A stretch of 64,000 nucleotides of DNA, taken from the NCBI RefSeq assembly GCF_037076465.1, contig NZ_AP028908.1, positions 620,001 to 684,000 of the forward strand, in the 5' to 3' direction. This stretch comes from Pectobacterium araliae (GTDB taxonomy: Bacteria > Pseudomonadota > Gammaproteobacteria > Enterobacterales > Enterobacteriaceae). A program made the translations under genes and the position numbers. Positions 63,553 to 64,000 of this stretch are shown here, piece after piece. The number at the start of each line of letters is the position of its first letter. Position 1 is the stretch's first letter. The notes under the pieces are model-generated. The model had not been told where the DNA came from and did not search any database. It saw only the letters and a list, made by a program, of their open reading frames with translations.

Positions 63553-64000
63553 ATGAGTAACCGCAAATATTTTGGTACCGATGGTATACGTGGCAAGGTC
63601 GGCGATACGCCGATTACACCTGACTTCGTACTTAAATTGGGCTGGGCTGCTGGGAAAGTACTCGCGCGGCATGGTTCGCGTAAAATTATTATCGGTAAAG
63701 ATACCCGTATCTCTGGCTATATGCTGGAATCGGCACTAGAGGCTGGGCTTGCCGCCGCAGGGTTATCGGCCTCTTTTACTGGCCCGATGCCTACGCCAGC
63801 AGTTGCTTATCTTACTCGGACATTCCGTGCTGAAGCCGGTATCGTTATTTCTGCTTCTCATAACCCCTATTACGATAACGGTATTAAATTTTTCTCCATT
63901 GATGGCACCAAACTGCCGGATGAAGTAGAAGAGGCGATAGAAGCTGAGCTGGAAAAGCCACTGACGTGTGTTGAGTCCGCGGAGTTAGGCAAAGCCAGCC
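63553..64000 (+). CDS. glmM: Phosphoglucosamine mutase (5' part, cut by window end)
   Basis: Interconverts glucosamine-6-phosphate and glucosamine-1-phosphate for cell-wall precursor synthesis. Only the first 149 codons are inside the window. They begin [20 protein letters not shown] and contain the phosphoserine loop [17 protein letters not shown] (about residues 97-113), whose Ser is the catalytic phospho-residue. It is plus strand and directly follows folP. The rest of the gene is outside the window. Confidence 0.96.
   Translation, partial: MSNRKYFGTDGIRGKVGDTPITPDFVLKLGWAAGKVLARHGSRKIIIGKDTRISGYMLESALEAGLAAAGLSASFTGPMPTPAVAYLTRTFRAEAGIVISASHNPYYDNGIKFFSIDGTKLPDEVEEAIEAELEKPLTCVESAELGKAS

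Overview
The window is chromosomal DNA of a soft-rot enterobacterium, most likely Pectobacterium (Pectobacteriaceae). The proteins are close to their Escherichia coli counterparts and the gene order largely follows the E. coli 0-2 min region. A secreted family 43 glycoside hydrolase and a set of genus-type insertions fit a plant-associated relative. I assigned genus from protein similarity and gene order recalled from memory, not from a search.

Layout. 1-5.9 kb: dapB and carAB (lysine, arginine and pyrimidine precursors). 5.9-8.0 kb: a LysE/RhtB exporter and the split exporter yjjPB. 8.1-16.1 kb: folA, a gene-poor stretch with one isolated type I-E-like CRISPR repeat, then the minus-strand run lptD-surA-pdxA-rsmA-apaG-apaH. 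16.2-26.1 kb: djlA, rluA, rapA, polB, a membrane diguanylate cyclase and a DedA protein. 26.1-28.4 kb: ivbL-ilvBN with its valine attenuator. 28.6-30.2 kb: the glycoside hydrolase. 30.2-35.7 kb: thiBPQ with a TPP riboswitch, sgrR and the dual-function RNA sgrS/sgrT. 35.8-37.8 kb: an AraC regulator with azlCD (where E. coli has setA). 39.8-49.3 kb: leuL-leuABCD, an acyl-CoA ligase (where E. coli has leuO), and ilvIH.

Two nearly identical 1921-nt group II introns of the terminator-targeting bacterial class C type lie in opposite orientation around the leu-ilvIH block. One sits just after the leuD terminator and the other just after the ilvH terminator. The second encodes a reverse transcriptase with the catalytic motif-A aspartate changed to asparagine. 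Immediately beyond it the gene order jumps to E. coli 71-72 min: sfsB, ispB, rplU-rpmA, yhbE, obgE, dacB, greA, yhbY, rlmE, ftsH, folP and the start of glmM. The second intron therefore lies exactly at a rearrangement breakpoint relative to E. coli.

Just past the breakpoint, sfsB (a Mu Ner-like protein) is divergent from two tandem paralogues that resemble the DNA-binding N-terminus of MuA transposase, with a small hydrophobic ORF between them. This looks like a domesticated Mu-type regulatory cassette and is the least explained part of the window.

Functionally the window is rich in branched-chain amino acid control: two acetohydroxyacid synthases (IlvBN and IlvIH), the leucine branch, two leader peptides that read valine or leucine supply, and an AzlCD exporter. 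The rest is core housekeeping: translation, ribosome assembly, outer-membrane biogenesis, folate synthesis and membrane proteolysis.
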